A stretch of 32,322 nucleotides of DNA, taken from assembly GCA_946414805.1 (NCBI GenBank), contig CAMKPZ010000017.1:1-32322 (forward strand), written 5' to 3'. Below are positions 21,836 to 29,573 of this stretch, piece by piece. Numbering within the stretch: position 1 is the stretch's first letter; each line of letters starts with the position of its first letter. The notes below the pieces were generated by a model. That model was not told the DNA's origin. It did no database searches and was given only the letters and a program-made list of their open reading frames with translations. This stretch comes from an uncultured Bacteroidales bacterium (lineage in GTDB: Bacteria; Bacteroidota; Bacteroidia; Bacteroidales; Paludibacteraceae). The position numbers and the translations under genes were made by a program.

Positions 21836-23119
21836 TTATGGCTTTAGACAACTAAGAGGAACTACATATATGCCATCTTTACGTTGATAAGCAAACTGCC
21901 CAACGGCTGTCAATACCATCTTGAATGAAGGTGCATACATTTTATCTGTATTGATTTTTTTCTCTAATAGCAGCAAGTTCTTCGCCCCCTCGTTAATCAA
22001 ACTTTCACCTCCCAACTTAATCTCCACCAAACCATAGTGTCCATTGCGCAAATGAATAACGGCGTCGCACTCCAGATTATTGCTGTCGCGATAATGAAAT
22101 ACTTGTCCATCATTTGCTTCAGCATACACGCGCAAATCGCGAACAGCCATCGTCTCAAAAAACAAGCCGAGCGTATTCAAATCCTTCATCAAATCAGCAG
22201 GTCCTATACCTAATGCAGCCGTAGCCATACTGGGATCAGTAAAATACCTTGTATCTGCAGTCCGGATGGCAGCTTTACTACGCAGGTTGGGATTCCAAGC
22301 CTCCATGTCCTCAATCACAAAAAGTTTCTTTAGCGCTTTTATATAGGAAGCTACGGTTGCGTCACTCATCATGTGTTTCTCATTATTGCTGATATCTGCT
22401 ACTATAGTTCCGTAAGATGCTTGTGAACCTTGATTGCGCGCATAACTGCGCAGCAATCGACGTGTATTATCTTCACTACGGTTAGTGTCATCAACATCGG
22501 ATATGTCTTGCTTGGCAATTGCGTCAATATAATTGTATGATTGCTTGAGCGCAGCCCGTTCCGGCTTGTCCAATGCTTTCGGCCATCCGCCTCTACACAC
22601 CAAAAAGCAAACATCCTCCAAACTTAACTCATGTGCAGACTCTGCTTGCAAAGGAGATCTGAATAGTTCGGCTAACGATACGGAACCATTACTATCTCCG
22701 GACTCCCAGAGACTCATCGGGCGCATCTTTACCCAACCTACACGGCCTGTTCCGGTATGACTAATCTTGTCCTTGGACACAGGTTTAGCACTCCCCGTCA
22801 GGATAAACATACCATCCTTATTACTTCTGTCCACTACAAAACGGCAGGCATCCCATAGTTGTGGATATTTCTGCCACTCATCAAGTAGCCTTGGAGTATC
22901 GCCTTCCAATAGTTTTTGTGTCTGCATCTCCGCCATTTGGTTGTATAATTGCTGATTGGCCGGGTCATCCAAGAAGATAACACTATGCGCTTGTTGCAAA
23001 GCCGTAGTCGTTTTACCACACCACTTAGCACCTTCTACAAGTACGTATCCTGCCGCTTCCAGTTGCAATTCCAACAATTCATCTGCTACACGTTTCCTAT
23101 ATACAAATTCCCCTTCCAT
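21836..23119 (-). CDS. AAA_14/DUF4143 family ATP-binding protein
   Basis: 427 residues. Walker A is VEGAKWCGKTTTA at about residues 28-40 and Walker B is PRLLDEW near residue 80, followed by a sensor-like FILTGSA. The C-terminal third is DUF4143, with the nuclease-fold-like pattern NNLECDAVI...LVEIKLGG, which keeps D...ExK spacing. The family is widespread, multi-copy in Bacteroidetes, and its role is not settled; suggestions include links to mobile elements or toxin-like behaviour. Full family length, so intact. Transcribed alone from 23145-23175 and ended by the terminator at 21766-21806. Lies next to a decayed relative and the nine-gene operon, a setting common for accessory regions. Confidence 0.85.
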   Translation of the reverse strand: MEGEFVYRKRVADELLELQLEAAGYVLVEGAKWCGKTTTALQQAHSVIFLDDPANQQLYNQMAEMQTQKLLEGDTPRLLDEWQKYPQLWDACRFVVDRSNKDGMFILTGSAKPVSKDKISHTGTGRVGWVKMRPMSLWESGDSNGSVSLAELFRSPLQAESAHELSLEDVCFLVCRGGWPKALDKPERAALKQSYNYIDAIAKQDISDVDDTNRSEDNTRRLLRSYARNQGSQASYGTIVADISNNEKHMMSDATVASYIKALKKLFVIEDMEAWNPNLRSKAAIRTADTRYFTDPSMATAALGIGPADLMKDLNTLGLFFETMAVRDLRVYAEANDGQVFHYRDSNNLECDAVIHLRNGHYGLVEIKLGGESLINEGAKNLLLLEKKINTDKMYAPSFKMVLTAVGQFAYQRKDGIYVVPLSCLKP

Positions 23120-23144
23120 TTTTGTTAGTATTTTAAATCCGCTG

Positions 23145-23175
23145 CAAAGGTAGTAAAAATAAATGAAATATGCAA
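23145..23175 (-). promoter_or_regulatory. Promoter of the ATPase gene
   Basis: Minus-strand -7 box TACCTTTG at 23145-23152, 20-nt spacer, TTG at 23173-23175. Leader about 20 nt. Confidence 0.75.
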
Positions 23176-23192
23176 ATATTTTTTGAAAATTT

Positions 23193-23283
23193 TTAGCCGT
23201 TTAAGGATTTTTTATTTAGCCGTTTGTGGAAAAATCATTTGGTTATTTGTGGAAATTTCAATCGGTGATTTGAGAATTTACGG
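23193..23283. repeat. Degenerate 23-bp tandem repeat, four units
   Basis: Units start at 23193, 23216, 23239 and 23262. Units 1 and 2 share TTAGCCGTTT; units 2 and 3 share ATTTGTGGAAA-like sequence (TTTGTGGAAA); unit 4 is more diverged. The exact period and the gradient of decay argue for a true tandem array rather than chance AT-rich sequence. Confidence 0.55.
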
Positions 23284-23359
23284 TAATCCAATATTTCAAA
23301 GAGCACATTGTATCACAAGCAGATACAAAAAAAAAAAACGACATATGCAAGGTTTTGGA

Positions 23360-23391
23360 GCAAAAAAGCGTATCCCAAAACGCTTTTTTGC
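23360..23391 (-). terminator. Terminator of the DUF389/MBL-rubredoxin operon
   Basis: GCAAAAAAGCGT-ATCCCAAA-ACGCTTTTTTGC: perfect 12-bp stem with 8-nt loop, 11 nt after the MBL-rubredoxin stop. The T run is inside the stem, so it could act in both directions. Confidence 0.75.
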
Positions 23392-23402
23392 TTTGGTTCC
23401 TG

Positions 23403-24344
23403 TTATGCCTTGTTGAATTTGGATTTGGGTTGTTTGCAACGGGGGCATTTCCAATCATCGGGCAGGTCTTCGAAGGCTACGCCGTCATGTTCCGCCGGGT
23501 CATAGACATAGCCGCAGATGGGACATACGTATTTGCCGCTGCCTTCTTGGTTGGAAAAGTCCACTTCGGCAAAGACCGTCGGAACTGGGTTGTTGAGGTC
23601 GATGACACGTTTGGCTTCGAGGTTCTCGTAGCCCTGCGGTGTGTGCGTTCCCATATAGACCGTGGGATGGTTCCGAACGAACTCGCGCACGCGGTCCAGC
23701 GTCTCACGGGCTGCCGTCAGGTCGTCATAGACGACAGACAGTTTGTTCTCATAGAGCGCTTCGTCCACATAAGTGATGTCGCCTTGGAACATATAGAAAA
23801 GCCCTTCGTTCTCGGCGATGATGAGGCTGTTGCCGTTGGTGTGACCTTTCGCTTTGATGAGATAAATGCCGTCGCAGATCTTCTGGCTCTCGGGGAAGTT
23901 ATAATACGCGCCGTCGGTGAAACGGACGGGCACCAAGTTCGTCAGTCCCTGCAGTTCGGCAGCACTCAGTTCGTCCGCGTTTACGAAGATCTGCGCATTG
24001 GTGAACGAACGCAGTTCGCCGGAGTGGTCTGCATGGCGGTGGGTCAAGAGGATCTTGGTTACTTGTTCGGGTTGGTAGCCCAGTGCTTTGAGTGCGTCCA
24101 TGTACGAACAGATGTCCTTGCCCGTATAGATGAGTGATTGCTCATTGGGTACCTCTTCCGGTGTGCCGGCAGGAAGGCCTGTGTCCACCAGAATGACATC
24201 CTTGCCGGTGTCAATCAGGTAGTTCTGGAGACTGCCGCGGTAGCGGATATTGAGGTCGAAGCGGTCTTTGCCTTCTTCGCCACCGAAGGCAAAGGGCTGT
24301 GAGTAGAATCCGTCTTTGCGGAACTTAACGGCTTTGATTTGCAT
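23403..24344 (-). CDS. Metallo-beta-lactamase-fold hydrolase fused to rubredoxin
   Basis: 313 residues. The N-terminal about 250 residues are an MBL-fold domain: [11 protein letters not shown], then [13 protein letters not shown] (HxHxDH at about 101-106), [10 protein letters not shown] and MGTHTPQGY, which give the usual metal ligands. Residues about 270-313 are a rubredoxin domain: [17 protein letters not shown], then [15 protein letters not shown], with both Cys-x2-Cys pairs. The family order resembles flavodiiron proteins without the flavodoxin domain, so an electron-transfer-linked di-iron reaction (O2, NO or peroxide removal) is one idea; a simple hydrolase with a rubredoxin tail is the other. 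The MBL sequence resembles lactonase/hydrolase-type MBLs (two His then Asp-His), which favours zinc. Last gene of the DUF389 operon, 32 nt after the DUF3667-like gene. Confidence 0.85.
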   Translation of the reverse strand: MQIKAVKFRKDGFYSQPFAFGGEEGKDRFDLNIRYRGSLQNYLIDTGKDVILVDTGLPAGTPEEVPNEQSLIYTGKDICSYMDALKALGYQPEQVTKILLTHRHADHSGELRSFTNAQIFVNADELSAAELQGLTNLVPVRFTDGAYYNFPESQKICDGIYLIKAKGHTNGNSLIIAENEGLFYMFQGDITYVDEALYENKLSVVYDDLTAARETLDRVREFVRNHPTVYMGTHTPQGYENLEAKRVIDLNNPVPTVFAEVDFSNQEGSGKYVCPICGYVYDPAEHDGVAFEDLPDDWKCPRCKQPKSKFNKA

Positions 24345-24376
24345 AGTTGTATATGTTTTTAAGGGTTATTTTATTA

Positions 24377-25279
24377 TTACCAAATCACGCAGAGCAGGGT
24401 GCGCCAGAGGGTGCTATACCATTTGCGGCCGAACAACTGCTGGAAGTCAATAAAGGCGATGATATTGATAAGAAAACCGGGATAAGCATAGGGGTGGAAT
24501 TCGAAATAAGGAACGAACCATCCTGCCACTAACACCCATAGTACATTGATCATCTGCAGTTGGGCAATAATAAAGATGAGTGCTGTAAATATCTCCGCGA
24601 AATTATAGTTTACTTTGTTGTCTCCGGTGGCATCATCTACGAAGGGATTTCCTTCGCGTGGCGACTTGCGGAAGAGCAACCATGTCATGAAGATAAACAT
24701 AATGGATTTGATGAGCAAACCCAATGCTAAATGCTCGTCGAGCCACTCGTAATACGTGTCTAAGGCATGCGCCACTTTATGCACGGCGTTGTTAAAGGCT
24801 TCCGTTTCTTCAGGGGATAAATTTCGCGCGTAGTTACCATCCGCCAACTGCTGACTCAGACTTGTCTCAATCGAGACAACCGGTTTCTTCTCCGCCGGAA
24901 CAATAAAGAGGGCTATAGCTAACAAGAGGCTGGTGCCGATGAGCAGTTGGAAGGGACGCAAGAACTTCCTACGCTTGCCGTTGAGAAAGTCTGCTATCAC
25001 ATAGCCGGGTCGCCAGATCAGGTGCCATAGCGTGCGCCAGTATTCCTTTTCTCCTAATTCGGCAAGCATAATACGGATGACTGTCAGCATCGTTATTCGC
25101 TCGGGATGCTGCGACTTTTCCTGCTCTTCGGAAGCGTCCGCATCGTAGTTCTTCTGCTTGCGGTGCAGTTCCTCGTATTGGTCGTGGGTATAGGTACGCG
25201 CCTGTTGCGCCTTTTGGCGTACACGCTGCCACCAGAGGGCGATTTTGGAGGGCTTTTTATTTGGGTTTCTTTGCATCAT
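24377..25279 (-). CDS. DUF3667-like membrane protein
   Basis: 300 residues. A basic, hydrophilic N-terminus (1-70) is followed by RITMLTVIRIMLAELGEKEY and 'HLIWRPGYVIADFLNGKRRKFLRPFQLL', the hallmark region of DUF3667 (RPG...GKR...P). Transmembrane segments lie at about 110-128, 188-208, 225-255 and 265-285. The ATG overlaps the stop of the preceding YjbR gene as ATGA. No enzymatic role is known for the family. An acidic, helical loop of about 60 residues lies between the first two membrane segments. Confidence 0.7.
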   Translation of the reverse strand: MMQRNPNKKPSKIALWWQRVRQKAQQARTYTHDQYEELHRKQKNYDADASEEQEKSQHPERITMLTVIRIMLAELGEKEYWRTLWHLIWRPGYVIADFLNGKRRKFLRPFQLLIGTSLLLAIALFIVPAEKKPVVSIETSLSQQLADGNYARNLSPEETEAFNNAVHKVAHALDTYYEWLDEHLALGLLIKSIMFIFMTWLLFRKSPREGNPFVDDATGDNKVNYNFAEIFTALIFIIAQLQMINVLWVLVAGWFVPYFEFHPYAYPGFLINIIAFIDFQQLFGRKWYSTLWRTLLCVIW

Positions 25280-25641
25280 CTATTGATTTGTTTCTTCTTT
25301 GAGTATTTGGCTTTGACGAGTTCGTATGAGTTGCGGGTGAGGTCTTTTAGTAATTCGTCCTCGGCGGCGTAGGCGTCCACGCCGATCCAGTATTTGGACG
25401 GCAGGTTGAACGGCTTGCCGATGCAGTCGTACTCGGCTTTCAGTTCGTCTATCCGTTCGGGCTGGCATTTGAGCGTCACGACCGAGTATTCGGCGCAGTC
25501 GAAGAAGGCGAACATGTGTCCGCAGACATAGAAAACCAGCACGTTCTCGCCGCTCTTGAACATGGTGAACGGCAGTTTCTCCTCTACATCGCTGCCCAGC
25601 GAGAGGCAGTAGTCTCTGTAATCTTCGATGTTCTTAGCCAT
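25276..25641 (-). CDS. MmcQ/YjbR-family protein, copy 1
   Basis: 121 residues from ATG 25641 (MAKNIEDYRDYCLSLG). A GTG two codons upstream is less likely. Family features: an N-terminal 'DYCLSL.....E.PF' start, the central VLVFYVCGHMFAFFD, 'VTLKCQPERIDELK' and the closing 'KYWIGVDAYAA...LLKDLTRNSYELVKAKYSKK'. YjbR proteins have a CyaY-like/MmcQ double-stranded-DNA-binding-type fold; their role is unclear. About 80 percent of residues match copy 2 (27078-27422), and the DNA is also very similar, so the pair is a recent duplication. It overlaps the DUF3667-like gene by 4 nt and follows DUF389. Confidence 0.85.
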   Translation of the reverse strand: MAKNIEDYRDYCLSLGSDVEEKLPFTMFKSGENVLVFYVCGHMFAFFDCAEYSVVTLKCQPERIDELKAEYDCIGKPFNLPSKYWIGVDAYAAEDELLKDLTRNSYELVKAKYSKKKQINR

Positions 25642-25666
25642 AGGCACGATTATCTTCGATGTTCAT
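25621..25666 (-). other. Duplicated start region with a 10-codon vestigial ORF
   Basis: Upstream of the YjbR start, on the minus strand, ATG at 25664-25666 opens a frame MNIEDNRAYG then stop. The bases AACATCGAAGAT occur in this mini-ORF and again, 24 nt later, in the real gene (MAKNIEDY). Copy 2 of the gene starts MNIEDY, so the mini-ORF looks like the original start, displaced by a short tandem duplication. Confidence 0.6.
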
Positions 25667-25675
25667 GGTTGGGTA

Positions 25676-27019
25676 TCAGTTGTTTTTTATGACCTGTACG
25701 GACGGGACATTCAGACGGATGGCAAGCCACTGCTCCATACGGGCGAGATCTTCTTGGCTGAGCATCTCCTGCTTATGGTGCGCAGCCGGTTTCTCGGAGA
25801 TAACCAGCAGCACGGTGGAGTCTGCTCTTGCAAGGGTGATCCGGTCTAAGGACGACCATTGTGCGCGCAGTTCGTTGCTGATTTGCTCCGTGGGCAGAAC
25901 CAGCGCTTCATAGGCATCCAGTTGTTGCCGGAGTGCGCGAATAGAATCGTCGCGCTGACGCAGTTGCTGCTCAGTGGATGCCAGCCAGTCGCGCATGATC
26001 TCACGTTCATTCAAACGGCGGACCTCTATCGTCGCATCATCGGCAAAAAGGATCTGCGCATGCGAGATACCATGTTTCTCCGCGTTGGCGTACAGCTGCG
26101 CGCGGGCTTCGGTGCTCAGCGCCTCCCCTGCAAGCCGCAGCGTGAGGGTATATGGTTTGACGGACATATCCGTGCTGTAGTCGTAGATATAGGTGCCGCC
26201 GATGGCTTGGTTCTCCTTGACGAAACGCCGTGCTTCGGTGGTGAAGCGGTTCTCGCGAACGATACTATAGGCAGAGAAGAAACTGGGCACCAACACGACA
26301 ATAATCAGCAGCGTGTAACTGATAATCCGGCGGTACGACGTGCCCTCCGTCTCCACCGCCTGCGGGAAATGCAGGTATTTGACGGCAAGGACAGTAGCCA
26401 AGGCGATGAAGATACAGTTGATGAAGAAGAGATACAACGCTCCGCCGGCATAATGCCAGTTGAGGTTCGCAATACCATAGCCCACGGTGCAGAGCGGCGG
26501 CATCAGTGCCGTAGCGATAGCCACGCCGGAGAGCACCGTTCCCTTCTCCTTCCGCGAGAGTTCCAAGATGCCGGCAATTCCTCCGAAGAAAGCGATGAGT
26601 ACATCATAGACGGAAGGGTTGGTGCGCGCTAACAGTTCCGTGGGATTGTCCGTCTCCAGAGGTGTTACCATAAAATAGAGCGTCGATGCCAAAAGGCTGA
26701 TGACAAACATAATCCCGAGGTTCTTGAGCGACGCCAGAAGCAAGTCCGTGTCGTTCGTCCCCAAGCCCAGCCCGAAACCGATAATCGGACTCATGAGCGG
26801 CGAGATAAGCATCGCACCGATGATGACCGGTATAGAGTTGACGTTTAGTCCGACTGAAGCAATGACGATAGCCACAAAGAGAATGTAGATGTTCGGTCCG
26901 CGGAAAGGGATGTTGCTGCGGATATTGGCACTTGCCGCCTGCACATCCGTGTAGTCAGTCAGGCTGAGACGTTCGCGCATGAAGCGTTTTGCCCGTTTGG
27001 TAAATTCCGAATAGGTCAT
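25676..27019 (-). CDS. DUF389 family membrane protein
   Basis: 447 residues. The family signature is clear: NIYILFVAIVIASVGLNVNS, IIGAMLISPLMSPIIGFGLG, then SVYDVLIAFFGGIAGILELS and GVAIATALMPPLCTVGYGIA, in the order typical of DUF389 (TIGR00341-like) proteins. There are about six to seven membrane segments in residues 40-260, with the last near 245-265. A long cytoplasmic or periplasmic C-terminal part (about 270-447) includes a coiled-coil-like stretch (REIMRDWLASTEQQLRQRDD) around 355-400. Transport function is suspected in the family but not known. First gene of a four-gene operon from 27037-27067. Confidence 0.88.
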   Translation of the reverse strand: MTYSEFTKRAKRFMRERLSLTDYTDVQAASANIRSNIPFRGPNIYILFVAIVIASVGLNVNSIPVIIGAMLISPLMSPIIGFGLGLGTNDTDLLLASLKNLGIMFVISLLASTLYFMVTPLETDNPTELLARTNPSVYDVLIAFFGGIAGILELSRKEKGTVLSGVAIATALMPPLCTVGYGIANLNWHYAGGALYLFFINCIFIALATVLAVKYLHFPQAVETEGTSYRRIISYTLLIIVVLVPSFFSAYSIVRENRFTTEARRFVKENQAIGGTYIYDYSTDMSVKPYTLTLRLAGEALSTEARAQLYANAEKHGISHAQILFADDATIEVRRLNEREIMRDWLASTEQQLRQRDDSIRALRQQLDAYEALVLPTEQISNELRAQWSSLDRITLARADSTVLLVISEKPAAHHKQEMLSQEDLARMEQWLAIRLNVPSVQVIKNN

Positions 27020-27036
27020 ATTTCTGATTTTGGGTG

Positions 27037-27067
27037 CAAAGGTACTGCTTTTTTTTTAACTATGCAA
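27037..27067 (-). promoter_or_regulatory. Promoter of the DUF389 operon
   Basis: Minus-strand -7 box TACCTTTG at 27037-27044, 20-nt spacer, TTG at 27065-27067. Only 10 nt from the stop of the upstream YjbR copy 2 gene, so read-through from that operon is likely. Confidence 0.8.
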
Positions 27068-27077
27068 GGTTTTTTGG

Positions 27078-27422
27078 TTACTTCTTTGTATACTTGGCTT
27101 TGACAATCTCGTAGGAGTTGCGGGTGAGGTCACGGAGCAAGTCCTCTTCGGCGGCGTTAGCGTCCACGCCGATCCAGTATTTGGACGGCAGGTTGAATGG
27201 CTTGCCGATGCAGTCATGGCGTGCCTTGAGTTCGTCTATCCGCTCCGGCTGGCATTTGAGCGTCACGATGCCGTAATGGTCAATGTCCAGAAACGCAAAC
27301 ATGTGCCCGCAGACATAGAACACCAGCACGTTCGACGCATACCTAAATGCCGTAAACGGCAGTTTCTCCTCCACATCCGCCCCTAACGACAAGCAGTATT
27401 CCCTGTAATCCTCAATATTCAT
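27078..27422 (-). CDS. MmcQ/YjbR-family protein, copy 2
   Basis: 114 residues, MNIEDYREYCLSLGADVEEK, with the same family core as copy 1: VLVFYVCGHMFAFLD, 'VTLKCQPERIDELK' and 'GKPFNLPSKYWIGVDANAAE'. Differences from copy 1 cluster in residues 25-35 and around 50-55. Last gene of the lipoprotein/CPBP operon, 8 nt after the CPBP gene. The pair brackets the DUF389 gene. Confidence 0.85.
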   Translation of the reverse strand: MNIEDYREYCLSLGADVEEKLPFTAFRYASNVLVFYVCGHMFAFLDIDHYGIVTLKCQPERIDELKARHDCIGKPFNLPSKYWIGVDANAAEEDLLRDLTRNSYEIVKAKYTKK

Positions 27423-27430
27423 AATCTTAG

Positions 27431-28306
27431 TTATAAATCAAGTGTTGATGAAAGTACTGAGCGGTCGGTCAGATGCAGGCAGGCGAGTGCAAGCAGACAT
27501 GCCGCAATACCAGCCAAACCGGCAGGAGAGGTTAATAAATCGTTGGTGCCGTCAATGAATACAGGCACGAATGTTGCAAACGCATTGAAAGAGCCATGGA
27601 AGATAGCGGCGGCAATGACGGAACCGGATTTGACGCGTATGAACTGCGCAATAGGAGCAAGGCAAATACAGAAAACGATCATCATAAAAACTCCCGTCAC
27701 CGGATGAGCCGGGAAATTGTGCCCCATAAGGATGAGCGGAGCATGCCATAATCCCCATAACGCACCGATAATAACAGCAGTCAGCAGAAAGTTTTTCCCT
27801 GAGAATTGCCGGAGCAGGTATCCCCGCCAGCCTGCTTCTTCGCCGAAAGCAAACAAAGCATTGATGGTAATACCGCCAATAAAACCATTGGCAATCTGCG
27901 AAATCAGGAGGACGGAATATGATAACTGCTTACCCTCCGGCAAGACCGAATTGGCTTTGTTCAAAACATCCATGAGTAGCGGGCTTTCTTTCATGAAGTG
28001 TGTGCCGGGCATGAGACATGACACTGCTATCATGCCTATCGTCATAGCCACGGGCAATATCCAAGCAACAAACCACCAACGGTTGATTTTCCAACTGATG
28101 CCGATGCCGCCCAAGACTGGCTCGCGATGAAGTATCTGGGTAATGACAGCAGCCACAAGCGGCATGAACATACATGCTGAAGTAACTAATGCCCATACGG
28201 GTGAATCTGTCGTCTTGCCACTCATCCGGAACACGCCGACTAACAGCCATACACTAATGTATGCAATAATTGTAAATATCAATCCTTTCTTTGTTGCAGT
28301 GTTCAT
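27431..28306 (-). CDS. CPBP-family intramembrane glutamic protease (CAAX protease-like)
   Basis: 291 residues with about eight membrane segments. Motif 1 is FGEEAGWRGYLL (EExxxR, about residues 154-159), motif 2 is ALWGLWHAPLIL (about 187-198) with the conserved His, and motif 3 is IFHGSFN (about 236-242). These are the three catalytic motifs of the ABI/CPBP family (Rce1-like); all key residues are present. Such proteases cleave within or near the membrane; in bacteria they act on peptides or confer immunity to bacteriocins. The gene follows a lipoprotein by 11 nt and precedes YjbR copy 2 by 8 nt. Confidence 0.9.
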   Translation of the reverse strand: MNTATKKGLIFTIIAYISVWLLVGVFRMSGKTTDSPVWALVTSACMFMPLVAAVITQILHREPVLGGIGISWKINRWWFVAWILPVAMTIGMIAVSCLMPGTHFMKESPLLMDVLNKANSVLPEGKQLSYSVLLISQIANGFIGGITINALFAFGEEAGWRGYLLRQFSGKNFLLTAVIIGALWGLWHAPLILMGHNFPAHPVTGVFMMIVFCICLAPIAQFIRVKSGSVIAAAIFHGSFNAFATFVPVFIDGTNDLLTSPAGLAGIAACLLALACLHLTDRSVLSSTLDL

Positions 28307-28317
28307 ATTTCTGTCTT

Positions 28318-28833
28318 TTATTTCGTTAATGCGTTCAGTGTTTCAACGGATAATTCGCTCATGCCCTCTATCGCGTCGCTCACGTTGAGCAGCAGTTTGG
28401 GGTTGCTCACATCCCAATGGAACGTTCCGGAGTCGCTGTACCGCGCCGTCTCCGATTGCAGTACATAGACATAGCCGAACGTCCTGTTGTCCTTGACGAG
28501 ACGGTCGATACAGAGGACACGCTTATCCCGTTTATTGATTACGAAGTTCCGCCAGATGATGTTGGACGGCTGCGTGTGGTGGGTCGGTGCAAACGTAGTC
28601 TGGTAGATCATGATTGCTCCTTCGCCGTCCACCTCGTAGTCCGGCAGCAGGCCGATATAGGCATCGCTGCGGAAGGAATAGGTGTTGTCGTGGTTGCTAA
28701 CCGCCTTCAGTTCGCTTACCTTGAAGGGGATGTCTTTCTGCACGTCTTTTGCGAATTCATCGCTTGTGGTTGTCCTCTGCACCGCACAAGAGCAGAGGGC
28801 ATAGGCTAATATGTAATAGATGGTGCTTTTCAT
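28318..28833 (-). CDS. Lipoprotein of unknown function
   Basis: 171 residues. MKSTIYYILAYALCSC is a short lipoprotein signal peptide with the lipobox ALCSC (Cys at about residue 16). The mature part looks like a beta-rich domain: 'YSFRSDAYIGLLPDYEVDGE', 'MIYQTTFAPTHHTQPSNIIW' and 'FGYVYVLQSETARYSDSG'. No family recognised. First gene of a three-gene operon from the promoter at 28925-28955; leader about 85 nt. Confidence 0.75.
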   Translation of the reverse strand: MKSTIYYILAYALCSCAVQRTTTSDEFAKDVQKDIPFKVSELKAVSNHDNTYSFRSDAYIGLLPDYEVDGEGAIMIYQTTFAPTHHTQPSNIIWRNFVINKRDKRVLCIDRLVKDNRTFGYVYVLQSETARYSDSGTFHWDVSNPKLLLNVSDAIEGMSELSVETLNALTK

Positions 28834-28924
28834 TTTGCCTCTTTTAATTGGTCTAGTAATAATGTACGTTCAATTAGTTTCATTTCCAAAACTTTAATTA
28901 TTTTCATTTTTTAGAAATCCTCAA

Positions 28925-28955
28925 CAAAGGTACTCTTTTTTTGTTAATTATGCAA
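28925..28955 (-). promoter_or_regulatory. Promoter of the lipoprotein/CPBP operon
   Basis: Minus-strand -7 box TACCTTTG at 28925-28932, 20-nt spacer, TTG at 28953-28955. Confidence 0.78.
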
Positions 28956-29002
28956 GAGTTTGTTCGCTTTTTCTGTATTATCATTCTAATATATACCTCT
29001 TT

Positions 29003-29455
29003 TTACATATAATTTACCACTCCGAATACTACGTGGCACAGCATAAAGCCGGAGGCAAAGAGTATGGCTGGGAGATTCTTTCGGTCTGTGGCATACAGCA
29101 CAAAGGCTATGCACGGAGGCAGGGTCAAAAGCCCGATAACAAGCTTCCCAACAATACCCGAATAGAACAGACACCAGCCTGTATAGTACGCCGCCAGACA
29201 CGCTATCACGCCAATAATCAGAGGCGAGAGTTGCATTTTACCGGCATTCTTGTTTTTAACCATACACAGACTTGCAATCATCAGTACTTGCAGCGCAGCC
29301 CCGATGGTGTCTGTTACCGGTGTGACGGATACCGTTCGCAAGATGTCGTTTAGAGCCGGCACACCGAACCAGAAGAGATTAGGTATCATCACTAACACGA
29401 ACAGCCCCAATGCCCATGCGTCAAAGCCAAATTTATATTTCCCGGTTATTTTCAT
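29003..29455 (-). CDS. Small integral membrane protein of unknown function
   Basis: 150 residues with four or five membrane segments: ALGLFVLVMIPNLFWFGVPA (12-35), an amphipathic loop, IGAALQVLMIASLCMV (50-66), 'LIIGVIACLAAYYTGWCLFY' (78-97), 'IVGKLVIGLLTLPPCIAFVL' (100-120) and 'LPAILFASGFMLCHVVFGVV' (127-148). No conserved catalytic motif. I do not recognise the family. No separate TTG/TAnnTTTG promoter is visible upstream, so it may be transcribed with the 29574-29963 gene. The dyad at 29483-29499 lies in the gap. Confidence 0.7.
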   Translation of the reverse strand: MKITGKYKFGFDAWALGLFVLVMIPNLFWFGVPALNDILRTVSVTPVTDTIGAALQVLMIASLCMVKNKNAGKMQLSPLIIGVIACLAAYYTGWCLFYSGIVGKLVIGLLTLPPCIAFVLYATDRKNLPAILFASGFMLCHVVFGVVNYM

Positions 29456-29482
29456 TCTTTTTCAGTTTTTGTTTGTTGTTTT

Positions 29483-29499
29483 CCCGACTGGCAGTCGGG
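29483..29499. repeat. Perfect 7-bp dyad in the leader of the membrane-protein gene
   Basis: CCCGACT-GGC-AGTCGGG. GC-rich and perfect, but not followed by a T run on either strand, so not a standard terminator. It could attenuate or stabilise the message. Confidence 0.45.
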
Positions 29500-29573
29500 G
29501 CAATAGAAGAATATGCACGTCCTATCTGTTTTATTCCTTGCCATAACTCATGGTCACTGGTCATGCTCTTTGC

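Noticed and set aside
23193..23283. 23-bp repeats as a CRISPR array
   Set aside because: The units are contiguous with no unique spacers, and they decay steadily.
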